NCBI RefSeq assembly: GCF_003626735.1
Contig: NZ_RBHX01000001.1
Location: 1,302,001-1,366,000, forward strand
Source: Microbacterium sp. CGR2
GTDB taxonomy: Bacteria > Actinomycetota > Actinomycetes > Actinomycetales > Microbacteriaceae
DNA: 64,000 bases
Reading direction: 5' to 3'
Program-made: the position numbers and the translations under genes
The notes under the pieces: generated by a model
The model's database searches: none
Told to the model about the DNA's origin: nothing
What the model saw: the letters and a program-made list of their open reading frames with translations, nothing else
Shown: in pieces, positions 9,165 through 17,666 of the stretch
How positions within the stretch are numbered: the stretch's first letter is position 1
Layout: every line of letters starts with the position of its first letter

Positions 9165-9368
9165 ATGGCCACTGGCACTGTGAAATGGTTCAACGCTGAA
9201 AAGGGCTTCGGCTTCATCGCTCCCGATGACGGCTCGGACGACCTTTTCGCCCACTACTCGGCTATCGCCGGCTCCGGTTTCAAGGAGCTCCGCGAGAACC
9301 AGAAGGTCGAATTCGACGCTGAGCGTGGCCCCAAGGGCATGCAGGCGGCGAACATCCGCGCTCTCTGA
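9165..9368 (+). CDS. cspA: Cold-shock protein, CspA family
   Basis: A 67-residue single-domain cold-shock protein that binds single-stranded RNA/DNA and melts secondary structure. It matches the family over its whole length: [16 protein letters not shown] at the N-terminus with RNP1 KGFGFI (13-18), RNP2-like LFAH (27-30, where VFVH is more usual), and the conserved closing block [10 protein letters not shown]. The ATG follows an A-rich leader (AAGTAGAAAACAC) and two small dyads. A strong terminator follows 18 bases after the stop, so the gene is probably monocistronic. Several csp paralogues usually exist per genome, so the symbol marks the family only. Confidence 0.95.
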   Translation: MATGTVKWFNAEKGFGFIAPDDGSDDLFAHYSAIAGSGFKELRENQKVEFDAERGPKGMQAANIRAL

Positions 9369-9386
9369 GCGCGCGCTGACTTCCTG

Positions 9387-9422
9387 AAGCCGGCCGGGTC
9401 CTCTTGGACCCGGCCGGCTTTT
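9387..9422 (+). terminator. Rho-independent terminator of the cold-shock gene
   Basis: Near-perfect 15-bp stem (AAGCCGGCCGGGTCC against GGACCCGGCCGGCTT) with a tetra-nucleotide loop and trailing T residues, 18 bases after the stop codon. Confidence 0.92.
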
Positions 9423-9453
9423 GCGTACCCCGGGGTATGTGACCACCGGGTAC

Positions 9454-9472
9454 TGAGGCATACCTAACCTTC
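9454..9472 (+). promoter_or_regulatory. Partial IdeR/DtxR iron box (upstream copy)
   Basis: TGAGGCATACCTAACCTTC has one perfect half-site of the DtxR/IdeR consensus (CCTAACCT) and a degraded second half. It lies 26 bases upstream of the better box, suggesting paired repressor binding in front of the siderophore uptake operon. Confidence 0.5.
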
Positions 9473-9479
9473 TGCTAGA

Positions 9480-9498
9480 TTAGGCCAGGCTTACCAAA
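9480..9498 (+). promoter_or_regulatory. IdeR/DtxR iron box upstream of the siderophore operon
   Basis: TTAGGCCAGGCTTACCAAA matches the 19-bp DtxR/IdeR consensus (TTAGGTTAGSCTAACCTAA) at about 16 of 19 positions. It overlaps a plausible -10 region (TAGATT, 9476-9481), as expected for an iron-dependent repressor site. Prediction: operon 9551-14468 is repressed when iron is plentiful. Confidence 0.8.
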
Positions 9499-9550
9499 GC
9501 CCGGCGCGCTTCGCGCCGCACCTCCCACCCCGAACTCGAAGGGAACGCCT

Positions 9551-10579
9551 GTGCGCACCTCCCGTCTCATCGCCCTCGGCGCCGCGGCAGCTCTTGCTGT
9601 CGGCCTCGCCGGATGCGCGTCGTCCGCTCCGGAATCCACCGCCTCCGCCGGAGGGAACCCCGCGTCCGACGAAGCGTTCCCCGTCACGGTGGAGCACGTC
9701 TACGGCGAGACCACCATCACCGAGAAGCCTGAGCGCGTCGCGACACTGGCGTGGGCCAACCACGAAGTCCCGCTTGCCCTCGGCGTCGTCCCGGTCGGCA
9801 TGGGCAAGGCGGCGTGGGGTGACGACGACGACAACGGCGTGCTGCCCTGGGTCGAGGAGAAGCTCGAAGAGCTCGACGCCGAGACGCCCGTCCTGTTCGA
9901 CGAGAGCGACGGCATCGACTACGAGGCCGTGGCCGACACCGAGCCCGACGTGATCCTCGCGGCCTACTCCGGCCTGACGCAGGAGGAGTACGACACTCTC
10001 TCCAAGATCGCGCCCGTCGTCGCCTACCCGAAGGTCGCCTGGGGCACCTCGGTCGACGAGATGATCGAGCTCAACTCCGCCGCCCTCGGCCTGGCCGAAG
10101 AGGGCGACGCCCTCATCGAGGAGCTGCACGCCGATGCGGATGCCGCCCTCGAAGCCAACAGCGAGCTGCAGGGCAAGAAGGTGCTCTTCGCGTACCTCGA
10201 CGCCGCAGACCTCAGCCAGGTCGGTTACTACACGGCGATCGACACGCGCCCCGGATACCTCACGAGCATCGGCCTGCCGTTGCCGGCCATCGTCGAGGAG
10301 AACGCCGACAGCACCGAGTTCTACCTGACGGTCAGCTCGGAGGAGGCGGACAAGTTCGCCGACGTCGACGTGTTCGTGACCTACGGCGACGAGTCGATCG
10401 TGCCGCTGCTGCAGGCCGACCCGCTGCTGTCGAAGATCCCCGCCATCGCCGAGGGTCGCATCGCCATCCTTCCCGATGCCACGCCGATCGCGGCATCCGC
10501 GAACCCGTCGCCGCTGTCCATTCCGTGGGGCCTCAGCGACTACCTCGGCATCCTGGCCGCGCCGCTCGCGGCACAGTGA
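9551..10579 (+). CDS. Iron-siderophore ABC transporter substrate-binding lipoprotein
   Basis: A 342-residue lipoprotein (periplasmic-binding type III fold, FepB/FhuD-like) that captures ferric siderophores at the outer face of the membrane. The signal peptide ends in lipobox LAGC with Cys22. The body shows the family pattern: V-Y-G-E-T-T-I-T-E-K-P-E-R-V-A at the first strand, the LGVVPVGMG segment, PDVILAAYSGLT and WGLSDYLG near the end. It is first in a five-gene operon with two permeases, an ATPase and a siderophore-interacting reductase, downstream of two IdeR boxes. The start is GTG at 9551; the GTG gives the basic n-region MRTSR. Siderophore type is unknown and no biosynthesis genes are nearby, so it may take up foreign siderophores. 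Confidence 0.92.
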   Translation: MRTSRLIALGAAAALAVGLAGCASSAPESTASAGGNPASDEAFPVTVEHVYGETTITEKPERVATLAWANHEVPLALGVVPVGMGKAAWGDDDDNGVLPWVEEKLEELDAETPVLFDESDGIDYEAVADTEPDVILAAYSGLTQEEYDTLSKIAPVVAYPKVAWGTSVDEMIELNSAALGLAEEGDALIEELHADADAALEANSELQGKKVLFAYLDAADLSQVGYYTAIDTRPGYLTSIGLPLPAIVEENADSTEFYLTVSSEEADKFADVDVFVTYGDESIVPLLQADPLLSKIPAIAEGRIAILPDATPIAASANPSPLSIPWGLSDYLGILAAPLAAQ

Positions 10580-10611
10580 GCCTCGGCTCCACCGGTTCGA
10601 TCTGAGCACCA

Positions 10612-11658
10612 GTGACCACTGTCGTCGCCGCCACCACACCCGGCACCGCAGACCTGCGGCGCCCGGTGTGGGCGCGCACCCTCTGGCTGCTGGTCGGGGT
10701 GGGGGTGCTGCTCGCGCTCTGCATCCTCTCGATCTGCTTCGGTGTGCGCGCGGTGAGCGTCGACGATGTCTTCGCCGCTCTCGCGGGCCAGGATGACACG
10801 CTCGCTCAGGCGGCCATCATCAAGCGCCTGCCCCGGACCGTGCTCGCGCTCCTCGTCGGAGCGGCGTTGGCGCTGTCGGGGGCGACGATGCAGGCCGTCA
10901 CCCGCAACCCGATCGCCGACCCCGGGATCCTGGGCGTCTCGAACGGAGCCTCGCTCGCCGTCGTCGTCGGTCTCGCCTTCGTCGGCCTCACCGACCCCTA
11001 CGGCCAGATGGCCCTCGCGATCGTCGGTGCCGCCATCGCGGCCGCCTTCGTCTACACGGTCGGCTCGCTCGGCCGCGGAGGGGCAACGCCTCTCAAGCTC
11101 GCCCTCGCGGGTGCCGCCACCTCGGCCGCCTTCGCCTCCCTCATCAGCGCCATCATGCTGCCGCGCGTCGACCTGCTGCAGGCCTTCCAGTCGTGGCAGA
11201 TCGGTGGTGTCGGCGGAGCGGAGTGGCCGCGGATCGCCCTCACCGCTCCCGTCCTCGCACTCGGCGCCCTCATCTGCTTCGCGAGCTCGCGCGGCATGAA
11301 CTCCCTCGCCCTCGGCGACGACATGGCCAAGGGGCTGGGCGAGCACGTCTTCCGCACACGTCTGTTCTCGGCCCTCGGCGCCGTGATCCTCGCCGGCGCC
11401 GCGACCGCCATCGCCGGTCCGATCGGATTCGTCGGCCTCGTCATCCCCCACGTCTGCCGGATGTTGATCGGCACGGACCACCGCTGGCTGCTGCCCTTCT
11501 CGGCCCTCGGTGGCGCCGCGCTGCTGCTGGCGAGCGACATCATCGGACGCGTCATCTCCCCGACGAGCGAAGAGATCCAGGTCGGGATCATCACCGCACT
11601 CATCGGAGCACCCTTCTTCATCTGGATCGTCCGCCGTCAGAAGGTGCGTGAGCTGTGA
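10612..11658 (+). CDS. FecCD-family siderophore ABC transporter permease 1
   Basis: A 348-residue permease of the BtuC/FecCD family with about ten membrane helices. Hallmarks are L-P-R-T-V-L-A-L-L-V-G-A-A-L-A-L-S-G near residue 73, the segment TRNPIADPGILGVSNGAS, and the ATPase-contact region GPIGFVGLVIPHVCRM, which is the coupling loop of the family. It pairs with the next gene as a heterodimer. The start is GTG at 10612, 32 bases after the lipoprotein stop, and the stop overlaps the next GTG by four bases. Regulated with the operon by the IdeR boxes. Confidence 0.93.
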   Translation: MTTVVAATTPGTADLRRPVWARTLWLLVGVGVLLALCILSICFGVRAVSVDDVFAALAGQDDTLAQAAIIKRLPRTVLALLVGAALALSGATMQAVTRNPIADPGILGVSNGASLAVVVGLAFVGLTDPYGQMALAIVGAAIAAAFVYTVGSLGRGGATPLKLALAGAATSAAFASLISAIMLPRVDLLQAFQSWQIGGVGGAEWPRIALTAPVLALGALICFASSRGMNSLALGDDMAKGLGEHVFRTRLFSALGAVILAGAATAIAGPIGFVGLVIPHVCRMLIGTDHRWLLPFSALGGAALLLASDIIGRVISPTSEEIQVGIITALIGAPFFIWIVRRQKVREL

Positions 11659-12728
11659 GCATCACCGAACAGACCCTCGCCCCGGCAGGAAAGCCCTCGT
11701 CCGCACAGGTGGCGGCGATCATCGCCGGTCGGCGCGCACGGCATCGACGCCATGCCACGGCCACGATCGTGCTCAGCATCCTGCTGCTCGCGCTCTTCGC
11801 GACCGCGCTCATGGTCGGCAACACCTTCTACAGCCTGGATGAGGTCGTCCGGGTGATCGTGGGCCAGACGGTTCCGGGCGCCTCGTTCACAGTCGGCGAG
11901 CTGCGACTGCCGCGGGCGGTGCTGGCGGTCCTGACCGGTCTGGCGTTCGGCATCGCGGGCGTGAGCTTCCAGACGCTGCTGCGCAACCCGCTCGCGTCTC
12001 CCGACATCATCGGCATCTCCAACGGCGCGAGCGCCGCCGCGGTGATCGGGATCGTCGTGCTCTCGCTGAACGGCCCGGCCGTCTCGGTGTTCGCCCTCGG
12101 GGGAGCGCTGGTCACCGCCGGCGCCATCTACCTGCTGTCGATCAAGAGCGGATTCGCCGGTACTCGGCTGATCCTCATCGGGATCGGCGTGGCGGCGATG
12201 CTCCAGAGCGTCGTCTCCTACGTGCTGTCGCGGGCGGCCGCCTGGGACATCCAGACGGCGATGCAGTGGATCGCCGGCAGTCTGAACAATGCGTCCTGGG
12301 AAAGGGTCGCTCCGATGGCGATCGCCGCCGTCGTCATCGTCCCGCTGATGTTCGCCCAGGGGCGAGCGCTCGGCGCGATGCAACTCGGGGACGACTCCGC
12401 CTCCGGCCTCGGGGTGCGGGTGAATCGCACCCGGCTGCTCTTCATGCTCGGCGCGGTCGCCCTCCTCGCCTTCGCCACGGCCGCAACCGGACCCATCGCG
12501 TTCGTCGCCTTCATGGCCGGACCCATCGCTGCGCGCATCACCGGTCCAGGAGCGAACCTGCTCGCCCCCAGCGCTCTCGTCGGCGCTGTTCTCGTGCTCG
12601 GTGCCGACCTGATCGCACAGTTCGCCTTCGGCGCCCGCTACCCGGTGGGTGTCGTGACGGGTGTGCTCGGCGCCCCGTACCTGATCTACCTGCTCATCCG
12701 CACCAACCGCTCGGGAGGATCGCTGTGA
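11655..12728 (+). CDS. FecCD-family siderophore ABC transporter permease 2
   Basis: The second permease subunit, 357 residues, also of the FecCD family with about ten helices. Matching landmarks are ELRLPRAVLAVLTG, LLRNPLASPDIIGISNGAS, and a coupling region reading GPIAFVAFMAGPIAARI. An extended basic N-terminus (RRARHRRHA) precedes the first helix. It starts with GTG in a GTGA overlap with the first permease and ends in the same kind of overlap with the ATPase gene, so all three are probably translationally coupled. It builds the membrane channel through which the ferric siderophore passes. Confidence 0.93.
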   Translation: MSITEQTLAPAGKPSSAQVAAIIAGRRARHRRHATATIVLSILLLALFATALMVGNTFYSLDEVVRVIVGQTVPGASFTVGELRLPRAVLAVLTGLAFGIAGVSFQTLLRNPLASPDIIGISNGASAAAVIGIVVLSLNGPAVSVFALGGALVTAGAIYLLSIKSGFAGTRLILIGIGVAAMLQSVVSYVLSRAAAWDIQTAMQWIAGSLNNASWERVAPMAIAAVVIVPLMFAQGRALGAMQLGDDSASGLGVRVNRTRLLFMLGAVALLAFATAATGPIAFVAFMAGPIAARITGPGANLLAPSALVGAVLVLGADLIAQFAFGARYPVGVVTGVLGAPYLIYLLIRTNRSGGSL

Positions 12729-13525
12729 CCGTCTCGCACAGCCTGTCCGCAGAGGGTGTCACCCTCTCTTACGGTGACCGCACGGTCATCGACGGCCTCG
12801 ACCTCGCGATCGCGCCGGGGAAGATCACCACCATCGTCGGCGCGAACGGATGCGGCAAGTCGACCCTCCTGCGCTCGCTCGCCCGTCTGCTCTCGCCGAG
12901 CGAGGGGCAGATCGTGCTGGACGGCAAGTCCGTGCACTCGCGGCACACCAAGGAGGTCGCGCGCATCCTCGGACTGCTGCCGCAGTCGCCGGTGGCACCC
13001 GAAGGCATCGCCGTGGCCGACCTGGTGGGGCGAGGACGGCATCCGCATCAGAAGATCCTCGCGCGGTGGAGCGCTCACGACTACGAGGTCGTCGCCGACG
13101 CTCTCGCCGCGACGGGCACGACCGAACTCGCCGACCGCAGCGTCGACGAACTCTCCGGCGGGCAGCGTCAGCGCGTGTGGATCGCCATGGCCCTGGCTCA
13201 GGAGACCGACATCCTGCTGCTGGACGAGCCGACGACCTTCTTGGACGTCGCCCACCAGATCGAGGTGCTCGATCTGCTCACTGATCTGAGCGTGTCGCGC
13301 GGCACCACGATCGTCATGGTCCTGCACGACCTCAACATGGCCGCCCGGTACGCCGACGAGCTGGTCGCCATGAAGGACGGGCGGGTGCACGCCGCCGGTG
13401 CTCCACAGGACGTCGTGACCGCCGGCCTCGTCGAAGAGGTCTTCGGCCTCGCGAACCAGATCACCATCGACCCCGTCTCGGGGAAGCCGATGGTCACACC
13501 GATCGGAAGGCATCATGTCCGCTGA
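12725..13525 (+). CDS. Siderophore ABC transporter ATPase (FepC/FhuC-like)
   Basis: A 266-residue ABC ATPase that powers the two FecCD permeases. Visible motifs are Walker A GANGCGKST (39-47), Q-loop LLPQSP, signature LSGGQRQR (about 142-149), Walker B ILLLDEPT (about 162) and the H-loop in VMVLHDLNMAARYAD, a string typical of FecE/FepC ATPases. The start is GTG at 12725, overlapping the permease stop; the longer upstream frame is a shadow of the permease gene. It overlaps the downstream reductase gene by 11 bases. Whole length agrees with the family (about 260). Confidence 0.93.
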   Translation: MTVSHSLSAEGVTLSYGDRTVIDGLDLAIAPGKITTIVGANGCGKSTLLRSLARLLSPSEGQIVLDGKSVHSRHTKEVARILGLLPQSPVAPEGIAVADLVGRGRHPHQKILARWSAHDYEVVADALAATGTTELADRSVDELSGGQRQRVWIAMALAQETDILLLDEPTTFLDVAHQIEVLDLLTDLSVSRGTTIVMVLHDLNMAARYADELVAMKDGRVHAAGAPQDVVTAGLVEEVFGLANQITIDPVSGKPMVTPIGRHHVR

Positions 13526-14468
13526 GGCGACCACCACCGAACGACCGACCTACGTTCTCACGCGAGCGGAGGTGCGCGCTGTCGAGCGCATCTCGCCGTA
13601 CTTCGTGCGGGTGACGTTCGGTGGTGATGACCTGTTCGAGTTCGGCACACCGGGCGACGTCTTCGACGCTCGGGTCAAGCTCATCTTCCCGCCGGCATCC
13701 GGGGTTCTCTGCGAACTCGATCGGTCGGGCGACGACTGGTGGCAGTCGTTCCTCGCCGTGCCGGAGGAGGAGCGGGGCTCCATGCGCACATACTCCGTCC
13801 GTCAGCTTCGGGTCACCGAAGCCGGAACCGAGGTCGACATCGACTTCGTCCTGCACCTCGAGCCCGGGCTCACCGGACCCGCGTCACGCTGGGCGAGCAC
13901 GGCGGCCGTGGGGCAGGAGCTCTACCTCATCGGTCCGCGGCGTGGCGTTCGTGAGCACGGCGGGGCTGAGTACGCTCCGGGAACCGCGGCGTCGGTCGTG
14001 CTCGCCGGCGACGAGACGGCGGCTCCGGCCATCGCCCGCATCCTCGAGGACGCTCCCCGCGACCTGCGGGGCGTGGCGTTCATCGAAGTGCCCTCCCCGC
14101 CCGACATCCTGCGCATCGACGCTCCGTCGGGCGTCGAGGTGCACTGGCTGCCGCGCGAGGCCGGCGAGCTGCACGGCCGGCAACTGATCCCCGCCGTGCT
14201 GGAACACCTCGGGGACGAGGATGCCGCAGAAGAGATCCGTGTGAAGGACATCGAGGGCGAAGCGCTGCTCTGGGAGACGCCGGAGTACTCCGGCCTCGGT
14301 GAGGAGATCCCCGCCGCGGATGCCGTCGCCGAACGCTACTTCTGGATCGCGGGAGAGAGCGGTGTCGTGACGACCCTCCGCCGGCACCTCGTGAAGGACC
14401 TCGGCATCGACCGCGGGCAGGTCGCCTTCATGGGGTATTGGCGTCGCGGCGTCGCGATGCGCGGCTGA
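13515..14468 (+). CDS. Siderophore-interacting protein, FAD-dependent ferric-siderophore reductase
   Basis: A 317-residue cytoplasmic flavoprotein of the SIP (ViuB/YqjH) family, which reduces imported ferric siderophore to release Fe2+. The FAD-binding motif RTYSVRQ appears near residue 95. The fold then has a linker FVLHLEPGLTGPASRWA, typical of SIP proteins, a NAD(P)H-binding half with VVLAGDETAAPAIARIL, and the C-terminal YFWIAGESGVVTTLRRHL and GYWRRG motifs. It is the last gene of the siderophore operon, overlapping the ATPase by 11 bases, and is followed by a bidirectional terminator. Function is well supported by both motifs and context. Confidence 0.92.
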   Translation: MSAEATTTERPTYVLTRAEVRAVERISPYFVRVTFGGDDLFEFGTPGDVFDARVKLIFPPASGVLCELDRSGDDWWQSFLAVPEEERGSMRTYSVRQLRVTEAGTEVDIDFVLHLEPGLTGPASRWASTAAVGQELYLIGPRRGVREHGGAEYAPGTAASVVLAGDETAAPAIARILEDAPRDLRGVAFIEVPSPPDILRIDAPSGVEVHWLPREAGELHGRQLIPAVLEHLGDEDAAEEIRVKDIEGEALLWETPEYSGLGEEIPAADAVAERYFWIAGESGVVTTLRRHLVKDLGIDRGQVAFMGYWRRGVAMRG

Positions 14469-14502
14469 GTCCCAGAGCAGGGTTTGCGGCGCGGGGAGCA
14501 CG

Positions 14503-14539
14503 AAGAAGCCCGGCATCCACGACGGATGCCGGGCTTCTT
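14503..14539. terminator. Bidirectional terminator between convergent genes
   Basis: Perfect 16-bp stem (AAGAAGCCCGGCATCC against GGATGCCGGGCTTCTT) with loop ACGAC. It sits between the convergent reductase and hydrolase genes, and A/T-rich ends serve both strands. Confidence 0.9.
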
Positions 14540-14548
14540 GCGGCAGGG

Positions 14549-15468
<920 letters not shown>

Positions 15469-15488
15469 ATGTCAAGTAAACTCTTGGT

Positions 15489-16052
15489 ATGACCGAAGAA
15501 GAGGCACGCGAACGCATCCTCGCCGCGGCGGAGGATCTCTACTACCGCAAGGGATACGCGGCTGTCGGCATCGACGAGCTCCGTCAAGCCGCCGGCGTGT
15601 CGCTGCGGCGTCTGTACGGGATCTTTCCCGCGAAAGACGACATCATCGTCGCGGTGCTCGCTCGAAAGCACCGCCTCTGGGAGGACTCGCTCTCGACGGC
15701 GGTGACGGATGCCGGAGACGACCCGCGCACGCGCCTTCTGGCTGTCTACGACTACCTGCAGGCGTGGTTCTGCACCGACGACTTCCGCGGCTGCGCCTTC
15801 ATCAACGCGTTCGGCGAGCTGGGCGGCACCCATCCCGAGGTCGCGTCGATCGTTCGCACACACAAGGCGTCGTTCCAGGAATACATGGCCGGACTCGTCG
15901 CGAGCACCGGGGCCTCTCCGCTGCTGGCGGCGCAGTTGTCGATCCTGGCGGAGGGAGCGCAGAGCACCGCCGCGATCTCCGCGGACCCTGAGGTCGCCGT
16001 GCAGGCACGCCGCGCCGCCGAGGTGCTGATCGACGCGGCGATCTCCCGCTGA
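15489..16052 (+). CDS. TetR/AcrR-family repressor
   Basis: A 187-residue TetR-family regulator. The N-terminal helix-turn-helix is clear: R-I-L-A-A-A-E-D-L-Y-Y-R-K-G-Y, then VGIDELRQAAGVSLRRLYGIFPAKDDIIVAVL, the standard T-x-x-x-I-A-x-x-A-G-V-s-x-x-x-x-Y-x-x-F-x-x-K layout. The C-terminal ligand domain contains DDFRGCAFINAFGEL, typical of the TetR_C_11-like group. It faces the hydrolase gene and two GAGAACG palindromes, so it very likely represses both itself and the hydrolase and is released by the hydrolase substrate or a related chemical. Confidence 0.9.
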   Translation: MTEEEARERILAAAEDLYYRKGYAAVGIDELRQAAGVSLRRLYGIFPAKDDIIVAVLARKHRLWEDSLSTAVTDAGDDPRTRLLAVYDYLQAWFCTDDFRGCAFINAFGELGGTHPEVASIVRTHKASFQEYMAGLVASTGASPLLAAQLSILAEGAQSTAAISADPEVAVQARRAAEVLIDAAISR

Positions 16053-16063
16053 CGGTCGCGAGC

Positions 16064-16110
16064 CTTACTCGGTCTCGCGCACGATGAGCCCGGTGTCGAG
16101 GAGGTCAGGC
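16064..16110 (-). pseudogene. Possible C-terminal remnant of a LacI-type regulator
   Basis: Read on the minus strand, the bases just before a TAA at 16064-16066 translate to PDLLDTGLIVRETE. This resembles the closing strand of LacI-family proteins (L-x-x-L-I-V-R-E-S-T). No upstream LacI coding remains: an in-frame stop interrupts about 14 codons further up. Either a decayed gene end or a chance match; the stretch is too short to decide. Confidence 0.25.
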
Positions 16111-16128
16111 GTTGAGCGGTTGTTACGC

Positions 16129-16150
16129 AACCAAAGTGTCTTACTTGGTT
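16129..16150. promoter_or_regulatory. Inverted repeat AACCAA...TTGGTT upstream of the TspO-like gene
   Basis: Perfect 6-bp arms AACCAA and TTGGTT separated by ten bases, centred about 76 bases before the ATG of the TspO-like gene. The sequence is AT-richer than its surroundings and could be an operator; no regulator in the window is an obvious partner. Confidence 0.35.
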
Positions 16151-16215
16151 AGCGAAATGATCGCTGCGTGTCAAGGCCGGTGCGCGGGACGGCTGAGCCT
16201 CGTACCGTACTGAAC

Positions 16216-17013
16216 ATGGAATCCCGGACGCAGGATATCGCCCGCCAGGGCCTGATCATCGCCTCGGCGACCTTCATGCTGATCGCCGCCGCCATCGGAT
16301 CCGGTGCTTTCGGGGGCACGTCGGTGAGTGAACTGCAGGATGGCGCTCTCTCCGCGCAGGGCTCTTATCTGGCGCCCGCCGGACCCGCGTTCTCCATCTG
16401 GTCCCTGATCTACCTCGGATTGATCGCGTACACGGTCTGGCAGGCGCTGCCCGCGCAACGTGCGGATGAGCGTCAGCGCGCCGCCGGCGGATGGATCGCC
16501 GCATCCATGGTGCTCAACGGCCTCTGGCTGGTGACGGCGCAGTTCTGGTCGCTCATCGCCACCGTCATCGTGATCGCCCTGCTGCTCGGCGTTCTGGCGC
16601 GGGTGATCGTGGTGCTCGGGCGCTTCCCCGCGCGGAACCTCGCCGACCGCATTCTCACCGACGGCGCCAACGGGCTCCACTTCGGCTGGGTCACGATCGC
16701 GACCGTGGCGAACACCAGCGCCTGGCTCACGCAGATCGCGCCCGCCAGCTGGGCCGACCAGGCCGAGGTGTGGGCGATGGCCGTGCTGGTCGTCGTGCTC
16801 GTGATCGGTGTCGCCAGTGCCTGGTTCACCGGCCGCATCGCACCGGCGCTTGCGACAGCATGGGGCCTGGCATGGCTTGCCGTCGGCCGACTGACCGGAG
16901 AGCCCGAGAGCACCACCACGGCGATCGTGGCGATCATCGTCGCCGTCGTACTCGTCGCCGCCGGGGTCGTCGGGGCGCTGCGCCGCCGTAGGGCTCACAC
17001 GACGAGTCGGTAG
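16216..17013 (+). CDS. TspO/MBR-like integral membrane protein
   Basis: A 265-residue membrane protein with about seven helices, related to the tryptophan-rich sensory protein (TspO/MBR) superfamily. The strongest signal is PAGPAFSIWSLIYLGLIAYTVWQALP, here at residues 55-80, which matches the P-P-x-x-x-F-x-x-x-W-x-x-L-Y-x-x-x-G region of that family in its longer actinobacterial form. Later helices contain ANGLHFGWVTIATVANTSAWL. TspO proteins bind porphyrins or steroids; the larger bacterial relatives are uncharacterised. The ATG at 16216 is preferred over GTG at 16168. Its end overlaps the convergent kdpE gene by 19 bases with no terminator between them. Confidence 0.65.
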   Translation: MESRTQDIARQGLIIASATFMLIAAAIGSGAFGGTSVSELQDGALSAQGSYLAPAGPAFSIWSLIYLGLIAYTVWQALPAQRADERQRAAGGWIAASMVLNGLWLVTAQFWSLIATVIVIALLLGVLARVIVVLGRFPARNLADRILTDGANGLHFGWVTIATVANTSAWLTQIAPASWADQAEVWAMAVLVVVLVIGVASAWFTGRIAPALATAWGLAWLAVGRLTGEPESTTTAIVAIIVAVVLVAAGVVGALRRRRAHTTSR

Positions 17014-17666
17014 CCCATCCCGGCTTCGGTGAGCAGATGCTCGGGCGCGCCCGGCTCCCGCTCGAGCTTCTTGCGCAGCTGCGACATGTACAACCGCAGG
17101 TAACCGGAGTCCGAGACCTGCTCGCTGCCCCAGATCTCCCTCAGCAGATCCTGCCGAGTCGCGAGCGACCCCGGATGCCGCGACAGGTGCTCCAGCATCC
17201 GCCATTCGGTGGGGGTCAGATGCACTCGGGACCCGGCCCTGGTGACGGTCTTGGTCGCGAGGTCGACGACGACGTCGCCGAAAGCCACCGTCGATTCGCC
17301 GCCCGTCGGCAGAGATCGACGCGAGAGGGCCCGCAGCCGCGCCAGCAGCTCATCCACCTGGAACGGCTTGGTGACGAAGTCGTCGGCCCCCGCGTCGAGT
17401 GCATCCACCTTGTCGGCGGAGCCCGTGCGCCCGGACACCACGATGATCGGAACGCTCGTCCATCCACGCAGCGCCTGGATCACCTCGATGCCGTCGAGCC
17501 GCGGCATACCCAGGTCGAGCATGATGATGTCGGGGTGGCTCTGCGCAGCCACGGCGATCGCGGCGGCGCCGTCGGCCGCGACCACGATCTCGTAGCCGTG
17601 TGCGCCCAGGGTGATGCGCAGCGCTCGGACCATCTGCGGGTCGTCATCGGCGATCAGGAGCTTCAT
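16995..17666 (-). CDS. kdpE: KdpE response regulator
   Basis: A 223-residue OmpR/PhoB-type response regulator, partner of KdpD. The receiver domain has the acidic pocket DDD (7-9), the phospho-acceptor Asp51 in IIMLDLGMP, and the KP motif in DDFVTKPF (Lys about 102). The winged-helix domain contains LTPTEWRMLEHLSRHPG and ends GYRL. Phosphorylated KdpE activates the kdp transport genes under potassium limitation or turgor stress. Its start overlaps the kdpD stop (ATGA). It is the last gene of the kdp operon and converges on the TspO-like gene. Confidence 0.95.
   Translation of the reverse strand: MKLLIADDDPQMVRALRITLGAHGYEIVVAADGAAAIAVAAQSHPDIIMLDLGMPRLDGIEVIQALRGWTSVPIIVVSGRTGSADKVDALDAGADDFVTKPFQVDELLARLRALSRRSLPTGGESTVAFGDVVVDLATKTVTRAGSRVHLTPTEWRMLEHLSRHPGSLATRQDLLREIWGSEQVSDSGYLRLYMSQLRKKLEREPGAPEHLLTEAGMGYRLVV

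Noticed and set aside
9387..9422. Riboswitch downstream of the cold-shock gene
   Set aside because: A simple perfect stem with T tract is fully explained as a terminator.
16168..16215. Upstream GTG start for the TspO-like gene
   Set aside because: It adds 16 charged residues before a normal membrane start and overlaps the probable operator and promoter area; ATG at 16216 is the better fit.
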